From: Bremia lactucae
Lineage: Eukaryota; Oomycota; Peronosporomycetes; Peronosporales; Peronosporaceae
Reading direction: 5' to 3'
Length of the DNA stretch: 64,000 nt
Assembly (NCBI RefSeq): GCF_004359215.1
Contig: NW_027152062.1
Coordinates: 528,737-592,736, forward strand
Shown here piece by piece: positions 1 to 10,489 of the stretch; within the stretch, counting starts at the first letter, position 1, and each line of letters begins with the position of its first letter. The translations under genes and the position numbers were made by a program. The notes beneath the pieces were generated by a model. It was not told the origin of the DNA, searched no databases, and was given only the letters and a program-made list of their open reading frames with translations.

Positions 1-53
1 GAGATCCAATAATATTAGCCAATGATAAATCGACCTATATTTGAGTGGTACCC

Positions 54-326
54 TCACATGTCTTCACATTGACAGCTAGAGGGCAAGAATTTAGGCTCTG
101 AATCAGGTAAAGAGATGTACCGCATTGGTATAGATGCCGCTAGGTGATCCTGAACATGTCCGATCAGGAAGGATTCATATTGCATAAAGGCTTCAAGTCT
201 TGCATGCAGAACCCAGAAGCAAGGAAACAATTTCGTTTTTTGTACGAAATTAAAACTAAAGAAACTGTAAACACAGTTGAGATTCCATTTTAAATAGTGC
301 GCTACCTCAAAGCTTTGTGGTGTAAG
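54..326 (-). pseudogene. gag N-terminal fragment (family D type)
   Basis: On the minus strand the segment reads HARLEAFMQYESFLIG followed by QDHLAASIPMRYISLPDSEP. The same words occur in the gag ORFs at 59499-59747 (+) and 21075-21275 (-), so this is the N-terminal part of a capsid-type gag protein of an LTR retrotransposon. The first residues expected from those copies are missing or out of frame, and the reading frame upstream runs into leader sequence. The fragment continues off the left edge of the window. The LTR at 327-838 lies where its 5' LTR should be, although that LTR is of the B type, so the junction may be chimeric. Confidence 0.7.
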
Positions 327-838
327 CGTAACGGGGCCCCCTTTGCTGGTACTGATAAAAGTACTAGTCAAACTACACTGATTACAGTGAAGGTGGGGCG
401 CCTCGACTACTTCACGTACACGACGTGCAGAGAAAAGTTCTAAGTAGCTAAAACGTCTTAGCTACTAAAAGGTAAATTTTAAGGCTTTAGGCAAGAAGAA
501 AAATGTAAAACTGTATTAATATATTAAGTTCCTACGTAAAGATCTTCTATCTACTATTGACTTTATTTTATAATTACTAACGAAGTAAAGCCCCTACTTG
601 CGCACCGCACAATCGTGTCTTGTGACAATTGGCTGAATGATTCAAACTCAAATCAACCAATCGATACAACTGATGTCTTGTTGCGTCAATATTACCAAAT
701 TTGGTAAATTGGAACTATTTGTCAAAAATTTAAAAGACAGTTATTATGTAACTTTTTATTTATTTCCTCTTTAAAGGAAATAATATTTATTATTCTCTTG
801 TAGGAAACAATATTTACGTAACGGGACACCCCGTTACA
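327..838 (-). repeat. LTR-B, complete or nearly complete
   Basis: The right end is CCCCGTTACA (829-838) and the left end CGTAACGGGG (from 327), the inverted terminal motifs shared by LTRs in this window. The reverse complement carries the blocks CTCTGCACGTCGTGTACGTG and GACTAGTACT found in the LTRs ending at 6216 and 11739. It seems to serve two elements: as 3' LTR of the minus-strand element at 839-4630, and possibly as 5' LTR of the gag fragment on its left. The AT-rich interior (about 480-830) holds only U3-like sequence. Confidence 0.75.
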
Positions 839-1080
839 TCACCCTAACCAACAGTCAGTATAGTGACTGATGTGGTATGACAGAGAAATACTATAATGTC
901 TTTCCCTTTAAATTTTGTATTTTAGATTTCGTATTTAAAACTCCAATGTTATTGCATTTTTCGTTTGAGCATGGTGTCGAAACTCGTGCTTGTAGCTTGC
1001 AAGGTCGCAAAGCTACCAGCTGCACGGACCAGTGCAGCTGCTGGTAATGCAAATTTATAAGTAGACGCTGGTGCATCTAA
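839..1080. other. 3' non-coding end of family A element
   Basis: This stretch joins the LTR-B start at 838. It contains the near palindrome CAGTCAGTATAGTGACTG, repeated at 51812-51829 beside another LTR of the same orientation. In the element's orientation it is the region just before the 3' LTR. A purine-rich stretch is present but there is no clean polypurine tract. No protein homology is seen. Confidence 0.5.
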
Positions 1081-2510
1081 TGTGGGAATACGTCACCTCC
1101 TACTCCAATTGGAGGTGACTGGTATATGTCACCTGCTACTCCCATTGTAGGTGACTGGGCCGAGTCGGCGTCATCTCCCGACTCGGTGACAACTTTTTGG
1201 GGCCTCCGGATTAGCCGGGGCCACGTCCGTTAAATCTACGCGTTCTAATGTGACGATTAAAGAGGAAATGACGAAGTTGTGTGAAACTTCGTCGGACCCT
1301 TTTGGTGCGGAGTCATCTTGTGATGACTCCATGGACGACGATGACTCCGGTGAAGTCAGTATACATCACCACGGACGAAGTAATTCTAAAGATCACTCCG
1401 AGAGTAATGTTTGCGTTAGCGTTAGCATGATCTAACAGGAGAGGCACCGCAATGTTTTGTGATTTGCTCCCGAAAAGAAGCCTTGGTTGTCCTCTAAGGG
1501 CAACCTTACTCGTTGGTCTGGTATGACCGACGATCGATACCTATTTCGTTATTCAACTCATCCAGGCTGGACAAGCCTGGTAAGGACAAAACGAAATTCT
1601 TCATCGATGCCTTTTCCGGCATCGGTGGTACATATGTAGCGGGCGAAGGATGTCACTGCTTTGTTCCAAGTTTGGGAAGCATTTGTACAGAATGCGCAAA
1701 ACATAGGCGGCGAGGCGTAGGCTTGACAAACTGGATGCTTTCCGTGAATAATTAGAAAAACGGACTGTAGTCGGTGCACGCTACAGGCTGCACCGTTTGT
1801 CAAGAGAGGCAGGGTTACCTTGCGTCTCGTTGGGGACTCATTCCATGCTGTGTTAAGGGTGCAGATCGTGCCCCTAAGGAGGCATAATCCCCTAAGGACC
1901 TCATTGGAGGACGCTCATCTCTTGTGAGATGCGTGAATGGATTGAGAATCGTCAATAATTTTACGAGCGCGGAAAGCGCTTGTACTCTAGTTGACCCTCC
2001 GTCGAGGTGGATGGTTCTCGTCGTACAGTCGAACGAGACCCGGAACGTTCATCATCAGTTGAGGAGGGATTCTTAACTATCATGCGAGGGTGGATACCTT
2101 CGCCATCGAACGAGATGACTCGTTCGAACCCCTTTCACCTCAGGGTGGTACAAGAAACTTTCAACTAGTAAACACTTCTCACCACTCGAATCCGTCATTG
2201 GATGTGGATGGGGAAGAAAAATCGTGTCCCCCTCATCGCTGAAGAGTCAATATCGTGACTTGGATGATATCCTCCATTATTTACGGGAGGACATTGATCA
2301 CGCGCGATCCCGTCGTCGCGACTTAGTTACGACGGCCGACCATGTTTCCCGCGAATAGTTGAAAAACTGGGCGCAAGTGCGGTTGATCAACTTTTGAACG
2401 AAAGGAACACACCATTCCTTTCAAAACGAGCTGCTGACAGCTCGTCAAAAGATCTTTCCCTTGGAAGAAATAGTGGATCATCTGGTTCGTGAGAAGCAGA
2501 ATCTGCTCTG
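1081..2510 (+). pseudogene. Convergent extra ORF of family A element, copy 1
   Basis: This plus-strand reading frame faces the minus-strand integrase (2522 onward) and so is antisense to gag-pol of the same element. Parts in order are a proline-rich start (TSPPTPIGGDW, then SPATPIVGDW, about 1096-1164), an acidic stretch (SSCDDSMDDDDSGE, about 1315), a conserved block near 1650-1740 (FQVWEAFVQNAQNIGG), then LEKR..VGARYRLHRLSREAGLPC (about 1755-1830), and a charged C-terminal part likely to form a coiled coil (about 2260-2500). The same blocks occur at 32690-31770 (-) and 52250-53380 (+). Several stops and frameshifts break it. Its function is unknown; a gag-like or accessory structural role is only a guess. 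Confidence 0.6.
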
Positions 2511-2521
2511 AAACTATCACT

Positions 2522-3990
2522 CTATACCTCGGGACCATCAGGCTTTGGTAGACTCCTTATACCGATCCGGGGTGATCCAGGATCGGAAGAAGCCTCGTAC
2601 TGATGGTACGGACGGGGACGCTCAACATAAAACGTAGGATGCGGCCGCATCCTACGAGGCAGCTCGATCGTGTACGCATTGCCTTGGCGATGTCGTACAC
2701 GAAACGGGCCGATATACATGTCGAATAATTTATTACTGCTCAAATTTGTCGCTATATGTTGTAGAAGGGTACCGTAGACAGTAGGACTAGATCATTAACG
2801 TTAACTGAACGAATGTTTGATCTTCGTCTTTTAAAAATCCTTTTTTTGCCAGACCACCGCATCAGCGGTGGAATCCTGTACGTACCAGATTATCTAGCCA
2901 GCAGGAATTTCCTGCTGACTTGGTTTTGTTTCTGTCTTCAGTTCGACCCGCGCACACCGCGGAGAAGATGTCATTCTCGTCATTAGCGAGGCAAGACTGT
3001 TCTCACTTATAATATTGATTTTGAAGCTGAGTTTCTCAGCATCGTTATTAAAGACAGCAATAGCCTTATCGCTCTTACTGAATTTGTCGTCTTCAATGTT
3101 AATTGAATCAGCATTGGTATCATTTGCATGAACCGTAGGGTCAACTCGTGATGAGGAAGAGCTAGATTGTTCTTTGCTCGAGCGAGCCTCCTCCCTAGAA
3201 TGAGAGTCACTCTAAAAAATATGTATTTTCGTGGATGGCGTACGCCATCTACGAAAAACGGTATATGCTTTGTAGAAGCATGCATTGAAATGTTGATGGC
3301 AAATTCTGTCATCGGCAAGAACTCGCTTAACTCTTAATAAAAGTGACGTTTCCGCGAAGTATCTCTTAAAATTAAAGGATACGATTTGCACGTTCTGTCT
3401 GGCCATCTGTTTCAGAACGGTCAAAAGTTGACATTTTCAACTGTATTTCAAGTGATTTGACCACAGATTGCCAAAATCAGCCGTGAATCTGGGGTCTCGA
3501 TCTGAGACCAGTTCACGGGGTAACCCATGTAGCCGAAACATCGTAGAGACGAGCACAGCCTTTGGCTGTGACTGGCTCCGCGACGGAAGTAAGACGGACC
3601 ATCTTGCTGAAACGATCAACAAACACAATAACACCATTATTCTTGTACTCATCTTCGGGGAATCCGAAGACGGAGTTCAAAGATACGGAGACCCAATACT
3701 CTGCCGGAACAGGCAGAGGTTGCAACGGAGAACGGGATGAAGCACTGGGATTTACCCGTTGACAAACTTCACAAGCACGTATGCACTTGCGGACGAACTC
3801 ATCCAGTAGAAGTCGCGACTTATCGTGAGATAGGTGTTTTTACGTACACGATGACCACTTATTAGATCATCGTGGCACTCATACATGATGCGTAAACGCA
3901 AATCATTATGGTGAATGGTGACACGAGGTGTGTCGCCAGCAATGGCTGTGTAGTACAGTAACCCATTGCGTGTTGTTTATCGATCCATTG
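2522..3990 (-). pseudogene. Ty3/gypsy integrase (family A), broken
   Basis: Read on the minus strand from high to low coordinates, the core shows VFGFPED with the preceding catalytic Asp apparently changed to Asn, then GLPRELVSDRDPRFT (second Asp, about 3470-3530) and ETDGQTERANR (catalytic Glu region, about 3400). Next come FAINISMHASTKHIPFFVDG (about 3250-3310), a linker, and the C-terminal GPF module IGPFRVRHRQGNAYTIELPR at about 2640-2715, followed by RPYHQYE. The coding sequence is split over at least five frames. There is no chromodomain, unlike family D. It ends 12 bp from the convergent ORF at 1081-2510. Confidence 0.85.
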
Positions 3991-4630
3991 AGAATCAATA
4001 CAATCTCGACAATTCCTCTTAAAGATTGTTGTGTTGAATTTTTAATATTGTCCATGAAACCTCTAAGAGCCTTATCTTCTTCATAGGATCTTCTGACGTC
4101 GTTAAGTAATGTTGGCGACGGAACACTTATTGTTGCAACGGTGGGCCCGTGCTCACTGTTGATTGTTACAACAGTTGGTTTAATCTCACTGTTGCTTTGC
4201 GGTGCCGGCTTTAAATCGGGCCGGCGCGAAAGGGCATCAGCGACGGCATTAAGTCGTCCTGGTTTATTTTTCCACGGAATAGTTATACTCTGCGAAGAAA
4301 GACATCCATTTCGCCATTCTTTGCAAGAGCTGTGGACTGTCTACGGTCGTGCGTAAAGACGCATGGTCCGTATAAACCATGTAAGGTCTGGCTTTTAAGA
4401 TAGACCCTAAACTTAGCCGGTGCATTTTTCATGGCATGGCGTTTTTTGTCATACACTGGGTAATTGCGTTCAGCTGGTTAGAGCTGACGCGACTGATAGC
4501 AGACGAAGCGCTCTGCGCCGTCTGTGTTAAATTGCATTAACGCACGGCCGATTGCAAGATCGCTGGCGCCCCGGACCACATGAAATTGTCTGTCTTGGTC
4601 TGCAATCGCCAGGATTTGCGATTGCAGATC
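3991..4630 (-). pseudogene. RNase H and RT-connection remnant (family A)
   Basis: The minus strand carries RNase H words comparable with those at 33442-33648 (-): NYPVYDKK.HAMKNA.AKFRVYL near 4390-4460 and the ERFVCYQSRQL-like block near 4500. This would degrade the RNA strand of the RNA/DNA hybrid during reverse transcription. It is continuous with the integrase at its left. It stops abruptly at about 4630, where a plus-strand family D fragment begins, so reverse transcriptase itself is missing. Many stops are present. Confidence 0.7.
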
Positions 4631-4631
4631 G

Positions 4632-4908
4632 CTCTCTTATCGATCAGATGTTGCGAAGGCGGCGGGCCCGCTGGACCCTAAAGCATCCATTTCAATTTTT
4701 GACTCGTTTAGAAACAGAACGACTGGAATTTGCCTTATTGAGGTCACCGAGGCCCCACGAGTCTGATCACGCAAACGCGTCAAATACTGACCTCGCGTTA
4801 TTACCATGGGCGTATGGTATCGCTCATGAAGAGCGTCGCGAGGAGCGGGCTCCTCCGGCGTCCTCGCTTTGGATCCGAAGGTTCAGATGGTCAAGCTGCG
4901 ACCCGTAA
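4632..4908 (+). pseudogene. C-terminal extension of family D pol, fragment
   Basis: SLIDQMLRRRRARWTLK followed by FQFLTRLETERLEF matches the minus-strand segment SLIAQMLRRRRADGPSIK ... FLIRLETERSEF at 43405-43599, which lies directly downstream of a family D chromodomain. It is therefore a basic tail of the pol polyprotein beyond the chromodomain. The open frame 4552-4908 fuses it to antisense RNase H sequence on its left, so that ORF as a whole is an artefact. Function is unknown. Confidence 0.55.
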
Positions 4909-5260
4909 CAGCTTTGAGGCGCTCTCAAAGACTAACTGGAGTAAATCGATATTCACTGTCAGCCCTTGTTTTCGCAAGGTCTAATGCTTGACGACGAGCT
5001 TGTTCCTCCATGATGATTGCCTATTCATGCTCTTCATCGAGTTGTTTCGTAATCATGTTGGAGTCAGAGTCCGGTGTCCTGCGCAATGCCGCTGAGACAT
5101 CCGCGCCACCACGCTCTGGAAACGGATCTGGGGCTCGACAAGATTCGCCCACACAAGGAGACGTGTTGGATCGACGCTCTTTATCCTCATCCTCCGATGG
5201 AGTGTCGATTTATAGTCCACCATCTCATTATCGTGGAGGAAGGTGCAAAGAGTCTGTGAC
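4870..5260 (-). pseudogene. Convergent ORF of family D element, copy 1
   Basis: On the minus strand the frame reads TPSEDEDKERRSNTSP, then FPERGGADVSAALRRTPDSD and EEQARRQALDLAKTRADSEY. A second copy at 42890-43260 (-) reads TPSEDEEKERRSYTPP ... FPERDVVDLLAALRRIPDPE ... EQARRQAADLARAKAHSEY, so the protein frame is conserved while the DNA differs. It is antisense to the family D pol tail (4632-4760, +) and sits just before the polypurine tract and LTR at 5403-5870. An internal stop breaks it. Charged and probably helical; function unknown. Confidence 0.5.
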
Positions 5261-5402
5261 TCACGCTCATTGTCATCAGACAAAGAAATGCAAAGCACAG
5301 TCATCAGACAAAGGAATGCAAAACACAGCCAAACGGTTAGCTGCTTATATTCCAACCTCAAAGAGGAAATGAAGCGAATGTTGTCACTAGGTGTCAACAG
5401 TC

Positions 5403-5414
5403 TGATGGGCAGAG
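5403..5414 (+). promoter_or_regulatory. Polypurine tract before LTR-D
   Basis: TGATGGGCAGAG follows GTGTCAACAGTC and directly precedes the LTR-D start. The same context (GTCAACAGTCTGATGGGGG) precedes LTR-D starts at 58815-58951, read on the minus strand, and is found at 43418-43432. It would prime plus-strand DNA synthesis. Confidence 0.6.
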
Positions 5415-5870
5415 TACACTTCGGTTGGTGAACCGTTGTTGTGGTACATTTACATCATGGGTATAATACCTTTTTATCGTATTCAAAATAGTGAATCACT
5501 AAAAAAAAATTAATATGGGTAACATATAAGGTAGCCGCCAGATATAAATCTGGCGGCCGAAATCTATTTTGATTTTGCTAGGGTAAGGTTTTTGATTTAA
5601 ATATTTAAATAAAGTTCAGTTCCCCTTTTGATCTTAAAGCGCCTAGTGCCTTCCTAAGGCTTGCGCATTGATCTGTGAGAGAAAGAATTCTTCCGAATCT
5701 TTTCTAAGGTATATACTCTCGGGCACTAGTTGCCACTTCGTTCTACGAACCCCTGAATCCCTTGAACTAGGATTCACTAAGCTTTGCAAGCTTGTATTTC
5801 TATAGAACTAAGTGACTCTTTGACTCTATAAGTCTTCCTCTCACTTGAGGAGCAAGGTAGCCCCGTAACA
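5415..5870 (+). repeat. LTR-D copy 1 (3' LTR)
   Basis: It shares with 58952-59438 the blocks GAACCGTTGTTGTGGTACAT (start), GCCGCCAGATATAAATCTGG, CTTGCGCATTGATCTGTRAG, GGGCACTAGTTGCCACTTSG and the end AGCAAGGTAGCCCCGTAACA. Orientation is plus, with the polypurine tract on its left, so it is the 3' LTR of the family D fragment at 4632-5414. Another LTR fragment abuts its right end. Confidence 0.8.
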
Positions 5871-6216
5871 GCATTAGTCTATTGATTGGTTAATTTATGA
5901 TTAAACTAACCCCGCAAATCGATACAAGACACGATTAGGCGGTGCGCAAGTAGGCGCATTGCATAACTATGCACGCATAGTTAGTTATTAATATAATAAA
6001 GCTAGTTTACGGAAGATCGTTACGAAAGAACATAATATATTAATACAGTTTATTTTCTTCTATAATATTAATCTTTAGTAGCTAAGACTTGTTAGCTTCT
6101 TAAAACCTTCCTCTGCACGTCTTGTACGTGAAGTTATTGAGGTACCCCACCTTAACAGTATTCAATGTATGTTGACTAGTACTGTTGTCAGTACTAGCCA
6201 AAGGTGCACCGTTACA
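5871..6216 (+). repeat. LTR-B fragment (3' part)
   Basis: Starting in TATTGATTGGTTAATTTATG and GACACGATTAGGCGGTGCGC, which match the U3 of LTR-B at 327-838 (reverse complement), the segment runs through CTCTGCACGTCTTGTACGTG to CACCGTTACA at 6207-6216. The first part of the LTR is missing because LTR-D copy 1 occupies its place, which suggests nested insertion or recombination between LTRs. Confidence 0.7.
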
Positions 6217-7024
6217 CACATATCGATAGAGTCATCGCAAAATCAACAATTATTCCTTTTTGAATTGTCTTGAAAGCCCCCCACCGTTTTGGTATCGCCA
6301 CCCCTCCAATAAACTATATTAAGGAACGAGTACACGCCCTTATGTATTGATAAAAGAAGTGTTATGATAGTGATTGCTCGTGGGCACATCTGAAACCGTG
6401 TTGACGTTAAGCGAATCTTAGTGCCCTTGTTTATGTGCCCAACATGAGCGCATGCAAGCAACACCTTCCAAGTGTTTCAGTATTTTGTCGGTTTTCGTGT
6501 ATGATTTCTTTGTTAATAAATCATCTTGCTGTTCAACAAAGAAATTTCACTTATATTGAGTAGTCTGTATGCAGACCTATTGAGTAATGACAGCTCGAAA
6601 GGCCTGCATAAAAACTTCTTGCTTTGAAGTCAAGCTACCAAGAAGTTGCTATACTCTCACCAATAAAGAGGTAGACAATTAAATTCTAAGGGTGTCTACA
6701 GGACTTATGCAGATTTATTCGCCGATACGGTCCGTAATTTTTACGACATTCCGATCGTGCTCAGTGACAATAGAGGGCGCTGCTGTTGTGAGGCGTAGAA
6801 GTGAGGTGTGGGGACCACGGACCTTAAGCGAAGCGCGTTATGGAGTATCTCTGAAAGGAACATCCAAATATGTGCTAACAACTTTTCTCCATTCGGCAAA
6901 CGTGAAGTTTAGCAACGAAACGCATAGCATTCGAGTTGACTTTGTTTCCGCTAGTACAATGCTTTCTAGAAAAGCTTTTTTGGCTTATCCATTACGACGA
7001 CACCATTGTAGAAGACCTCAATAC
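6217..7024. other. No assignable gene; unique or decayed sequence
   Basis: About 800 bp without recognisable LTR or pol words. A 128-codon plus-strand frame (6692-7078) is open but its product resembles nothing I can name, and it runs into the LTR terminus at 7025, so I do not call it a gene. No tRNA or conserved repeat was seen. Confidence 0.4.
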
Positions 7025-7160
7025 TGTAACGGGGCACCTTTCGCTAGGACTGCTTTAGTACTAGCTAACCTACGCTGATAAAGTGTAGGAAGCGTACCTT
7101 TAATACTAAGCAAGCTAAAAAGTAAACTTAGTTGATCCCTATAGACTGCGACTAGGCTTA
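7025..7160 (-). repeat. LTR terminus, LTR-B like, decayed
   Basis: TGTAACGGGGCACC at 7025 followed by CTAGGACTGCTTTAGTACTAGCTAACC matches the inner end of minus-strand LTRs (compare 327-420 and 51318-51400). Similarity fades after about 7160. The next 400 bp (7160-7565) are AT-rich and show no coding signal; they may be the rest of a diverged LTR. Confidence 0.45.
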
Positions 7161-7565
7161 CATCAATCTACCAAAAGCGATCGAGACTCTTCATGGCAAT
7201 GCCGACGTATTTTGGCTACATTAAAGGAGTATCAATAAATGTTAACCAATGCAACACTTCATGAAATATTGTAAGACTAACAAGAATTTTTTCTTTGGTA
7301 ATATTGGTCATTAAAATAGAACATTTACCTTATACAAACAGCTTGTGTGAACTTAGAGTGGGATTAATCAACACGAAATTGTCATGTAGATGCTAAACTA
7401 GTTCTACTTAATAGCGGTACCTAGTAATATAAATTTCATTTTCTGGTATTGGCCATCAAAGAAGTCGTATGCTAGTTGTAGCAAAATTGCTACCGGTAGT
7501 GGTAACGTGGAAGATAATTTTCTCTACCAAAGAGGAAATTCTTTGGCTAAAAATAACATGCACTC

Positions 7566-10070
7566 TGCGTAGTCCAATAAGGGCGCTCCAGTCGCGTCCG
7601 CTTACTTGGCAAGCGCGATTCAGCACATGAAGTCGACATCAGCACCAGGCAGATATGGCTTGACCGCTGCTTTCTATCAAGTCGCTCCTACATATTTGGT
7701 GAATGCTTACGCATTGTATTAATGACAAACTTGTACGCGGTGAGCTGCTTGCATCACATAAGAAATCTGCCGTCGTACTTCTTCACAAAAAGGGATCCCG
7801 GACTGAGCCCGGCAATTATCGACCTATCGCACTTATTCAAGGTGACGTCAAAGCTTTGTCTAAGGCTCTGACACACAGACTTTAGCAAGTCAATATGGAT
7901 TTGATTCACCCTGACAAGAAAGGGTTTGTCGACGGTCGGTCGATTCACCACCATGTCAGATTTCTTGCCGACCTGCAAGACCTGGTAACGGCTCGCGATG
8001 AAGAAGCGTATGCGCTGTTCTTAAATTTCCAGAAAGCATTTGATCGAGTCAATTGGGAGTACATGTTTCGGTTTCCGATCGGATGGATTTCGGTGCTTCA
8101 TTCATTCCATGGGTCACGCTGTTGTGCATGAACCCGCAGCGCACCTGCTTATCAACCAAACATACAGCATGCACTGCATCCGACACGAGGAGTAAAACAA
8201 GTAGATCATTGTCTGCGCTTCTCTTTGTTCTGACGATTGAGACACTAGGCAACTTGCTTCGCACCCACGAGGAGTATGGCGTATACTTAAATGCAGACCA
8301 AACGGCCACCAGCATAATCTTTGCGGATGACTCGACCCTTCTCGGCAATTCGCTTGCGAATATACAAGGACAGCTTGAGCTTGTGGCGGAATACTGTCGC
8401 GGCTCTGGAGCCCAGCTTAATCTGACCAAGTCCGTTCTTCTTGCACTCAATCGAAGCAAGACCTGCCCTTCGTTTCCAGGCGTCCAAGTGATTGATCGGT
8501 CAGACAGTCAAGTATCTCGGTACTCCGTTCGGTCAACGGTACGTGGACAACACTCTCCTTGAATGGCTTGACCAGCGTTTTTATGAAGGCTTGTGGTATT
8601 GACGCGCACGCACACTTCCTGGTCGGCTTATAATCGCTCAAACGATGGTGCTCTCCCGATTGAGGCACTATACACAACATGTGTCCGTCCCAGCAAGAGT
8701 GGTAGAGATGTGGCAGTCGATGCTAAACCGCCTTTTGCTGAGTCGGAAACACGAACGCGATGCGTCGCGGGTAACAGCTCCTCCCTCGCCTTTTTAGCAA
8801 TTTCTCCGCTCCGTCACGGTGACCTGACCAAGTGAAGATTAATTTCATCCTGGTGGAAAACGACATGGACGTGGTAGTATAAGATACGCTGGAGAGTCAC
8901 GTGGCGAGATCTGCCTATTGAGTTGCGCGCTTGGTATGGTCTTCGACAGCCAATCTGGTTTCACTCAGACGTTGAACTTCACTATGAATAGACTTCAAGA
9001 ACCAACACCGTTGCAGCACATCGTCGCTGCATCGGGCGGGTGGTCGAACCACCACGGAGTTTCCGACTGCGCGTGTCAAAAGTTTTCGGAGTGCGGACAC
9101 TCGTCGACTTCATGAGCGAAGGGAGTGACTGGCCTTCCCAGCAAGTCTTCGTTCAGCGCTATGATGATTTTACATCCACGTCTGTGACGCCTGGCCGCCA
9201 GACACAATGGCTGAGAGTGCTATACAAGAGACCACACAGATTGTTGAGTGGCTGGGCGCAAGAGAGCTCATTCTGCAGCCTTTATCCAGATCGCGACGAT
9301 CTCTTCCCCACTTAGGCTGCAAACCTGCCAAGAAGAAGTGTTTATCCCTGCAATATCGCGGCCAGCGCTGCTACTTGTGGTCTGGCAGCCGAAACTCCGA
9401 CGAAGCCACGTTTAATGACCTTGCACTCCCAGCGTGCTGATGCAGAGAAGATCATGTCGTATGTGAATTACGGCAAGTATCTGCGAAAGATTCTTCTCCC
9501 TGTTTGAAAACCTGCAGCCCCTCTTCGCGTTCCGACTGCTTCCAGTACGCTCGCAACTTTGGTTCCTGGAAGCGTCCATCCCACGCATTTGCATCTGCGT
9601 TTTTCCGGGGTGTGACGTGATCGGGACCAAGCAACATTTTCTTATGATTGTGCGCTTGCCGTACAGGTCTAAAAGTATGTAACACGGATAGTGACTCCTT
9701 TTTTGTCGCGTGTGACTTGGCTGGATATTGTGATTGCGACGAAACCAAGAGTAAGAGAAGAGTGGAAGCGGCGCTTAACGACGTCTGGCACACGCTTCGA
9801 GCGGTGGTGCTCCACTTCCTCTGGGCCGATCGCAATCGGTGCATTTTCGATGAACGGCAGCCGACACCCGCATTCCCTGCCTTAGCGGTCATTTTCTCGA
9901 CAGCTTGCTCCCATTACCGGCACAGCCTTCGACGCCGCTACGATCCTGATCAGCAGACGACACAAGCAAACATTCTCGGCAAGATGATGAACCATCACCA
10001 TGTCTTCCACGACTTCGTAAGGACTAAACCAATTCCAGTGCGGATCCTTTGCCAAGAAGTTTGTACGTAA
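7566..10070 (+). pseudogene. Non-LTR retrotransposon (LINE) reverse transcriptase region, broken
   Basis: Successive frames give the order expected of an L1-like ORF2: LTAAFYQVAPTYL (about 7655), LHKKGSRTEPGNYRPIAL (7780-7833), KKGFVDGRSIHHHVRFL (about 7916-7965), FLNFQKAFDRVNW (motif A, 8019-8057, with the usual catalytic Asp replaced by Asn), EEGVKQVDHCLRF (motif B, about 8190), IIFADDSTLL (motif C, about 8314-8343, intact) and GSGAQLNLTKSVLL (about 8402-8450). Downstream come GRLIIAQTMVLSRLRHY (about 8620) and, at 9812-9900, HFLWADRNRCIFDERQPTP, a C-terminal segment of LINE proteins. At least six frameshifts or stops. The endonuclease domain is not seen, so it is 5' truncated. Confidence 0.85.
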
Positions 10071-10489
10071 TCCCGTGCAATAATCTCCAGTTGCCGCTAA
10101 CTCTAATCGGGGCAAGCTACAGTACAATTCACGGCCGCACCCTTTCCCTTGAAAGATATCCTAATTGGTTGAAAAATGAAGAAGAAAGCGAATGTACTCT
10201 AGTCAAAAGAATCGGACCAGAAATATCAGATGGTGTGGACAATTAGAAATCGTGTGGTACACACCAAATATAAAATATGGAAGGATAGGGGCAAACCGGA
10301 TAAAAGAGCTCGAAGATCTTGAGAAGTCGCAGGTTATAAAATTAAAGAGTTCAAAGTCATTTAAAGCTTACTGGAAATGATTGGTGAGGGGCTTCCACCC
10401 TCATCCTTCATATTCTCATTGTTCAATTTGCCGTGGAGAGAACAAGCGAATTTATGGAGTTTACCGAAAGTAACTGGGATTGAGTGGTG
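10071..10489. other. Downstream flank of the LINE, no gene seen
   Basis: About 400 bp following the LINE C-terminal segment. Two short plus-strand frames (10049-10246, 10192-10380) overlap each other and lack recognisable domains. It may be LINE 3' untranslated sequence, but no poly(A) tail is visible. Confidence 0.3.

Noticed and set aside
1250..1435. Acidic 61-codon frame as an independent small gene
   Set aside because: It aligns with part of the convergent ORF in another copy (52487-52560) and is only one fragment of it.
4141..4356. Plus-strand frame with a hydrophobic N-terminus
   Set aside because: Shadow of the minus-strand RNase H/integrase linker.
5053..5397. Minus-strand frame with a hydrophobic stretch (LTVWLCFAFLCLMTVLC) as a secreted effector
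   Set aside because: The frame is not conserved in the second copy (43197-43382) and differs from the conserved frame of the family D convergent ORF; the hydrophobic part is upstream leader.
6692..7078. 128-codon plus-strand frame as a host gene
   Set aside because: No recognisable domain, and its end runs into an LTR terminus.
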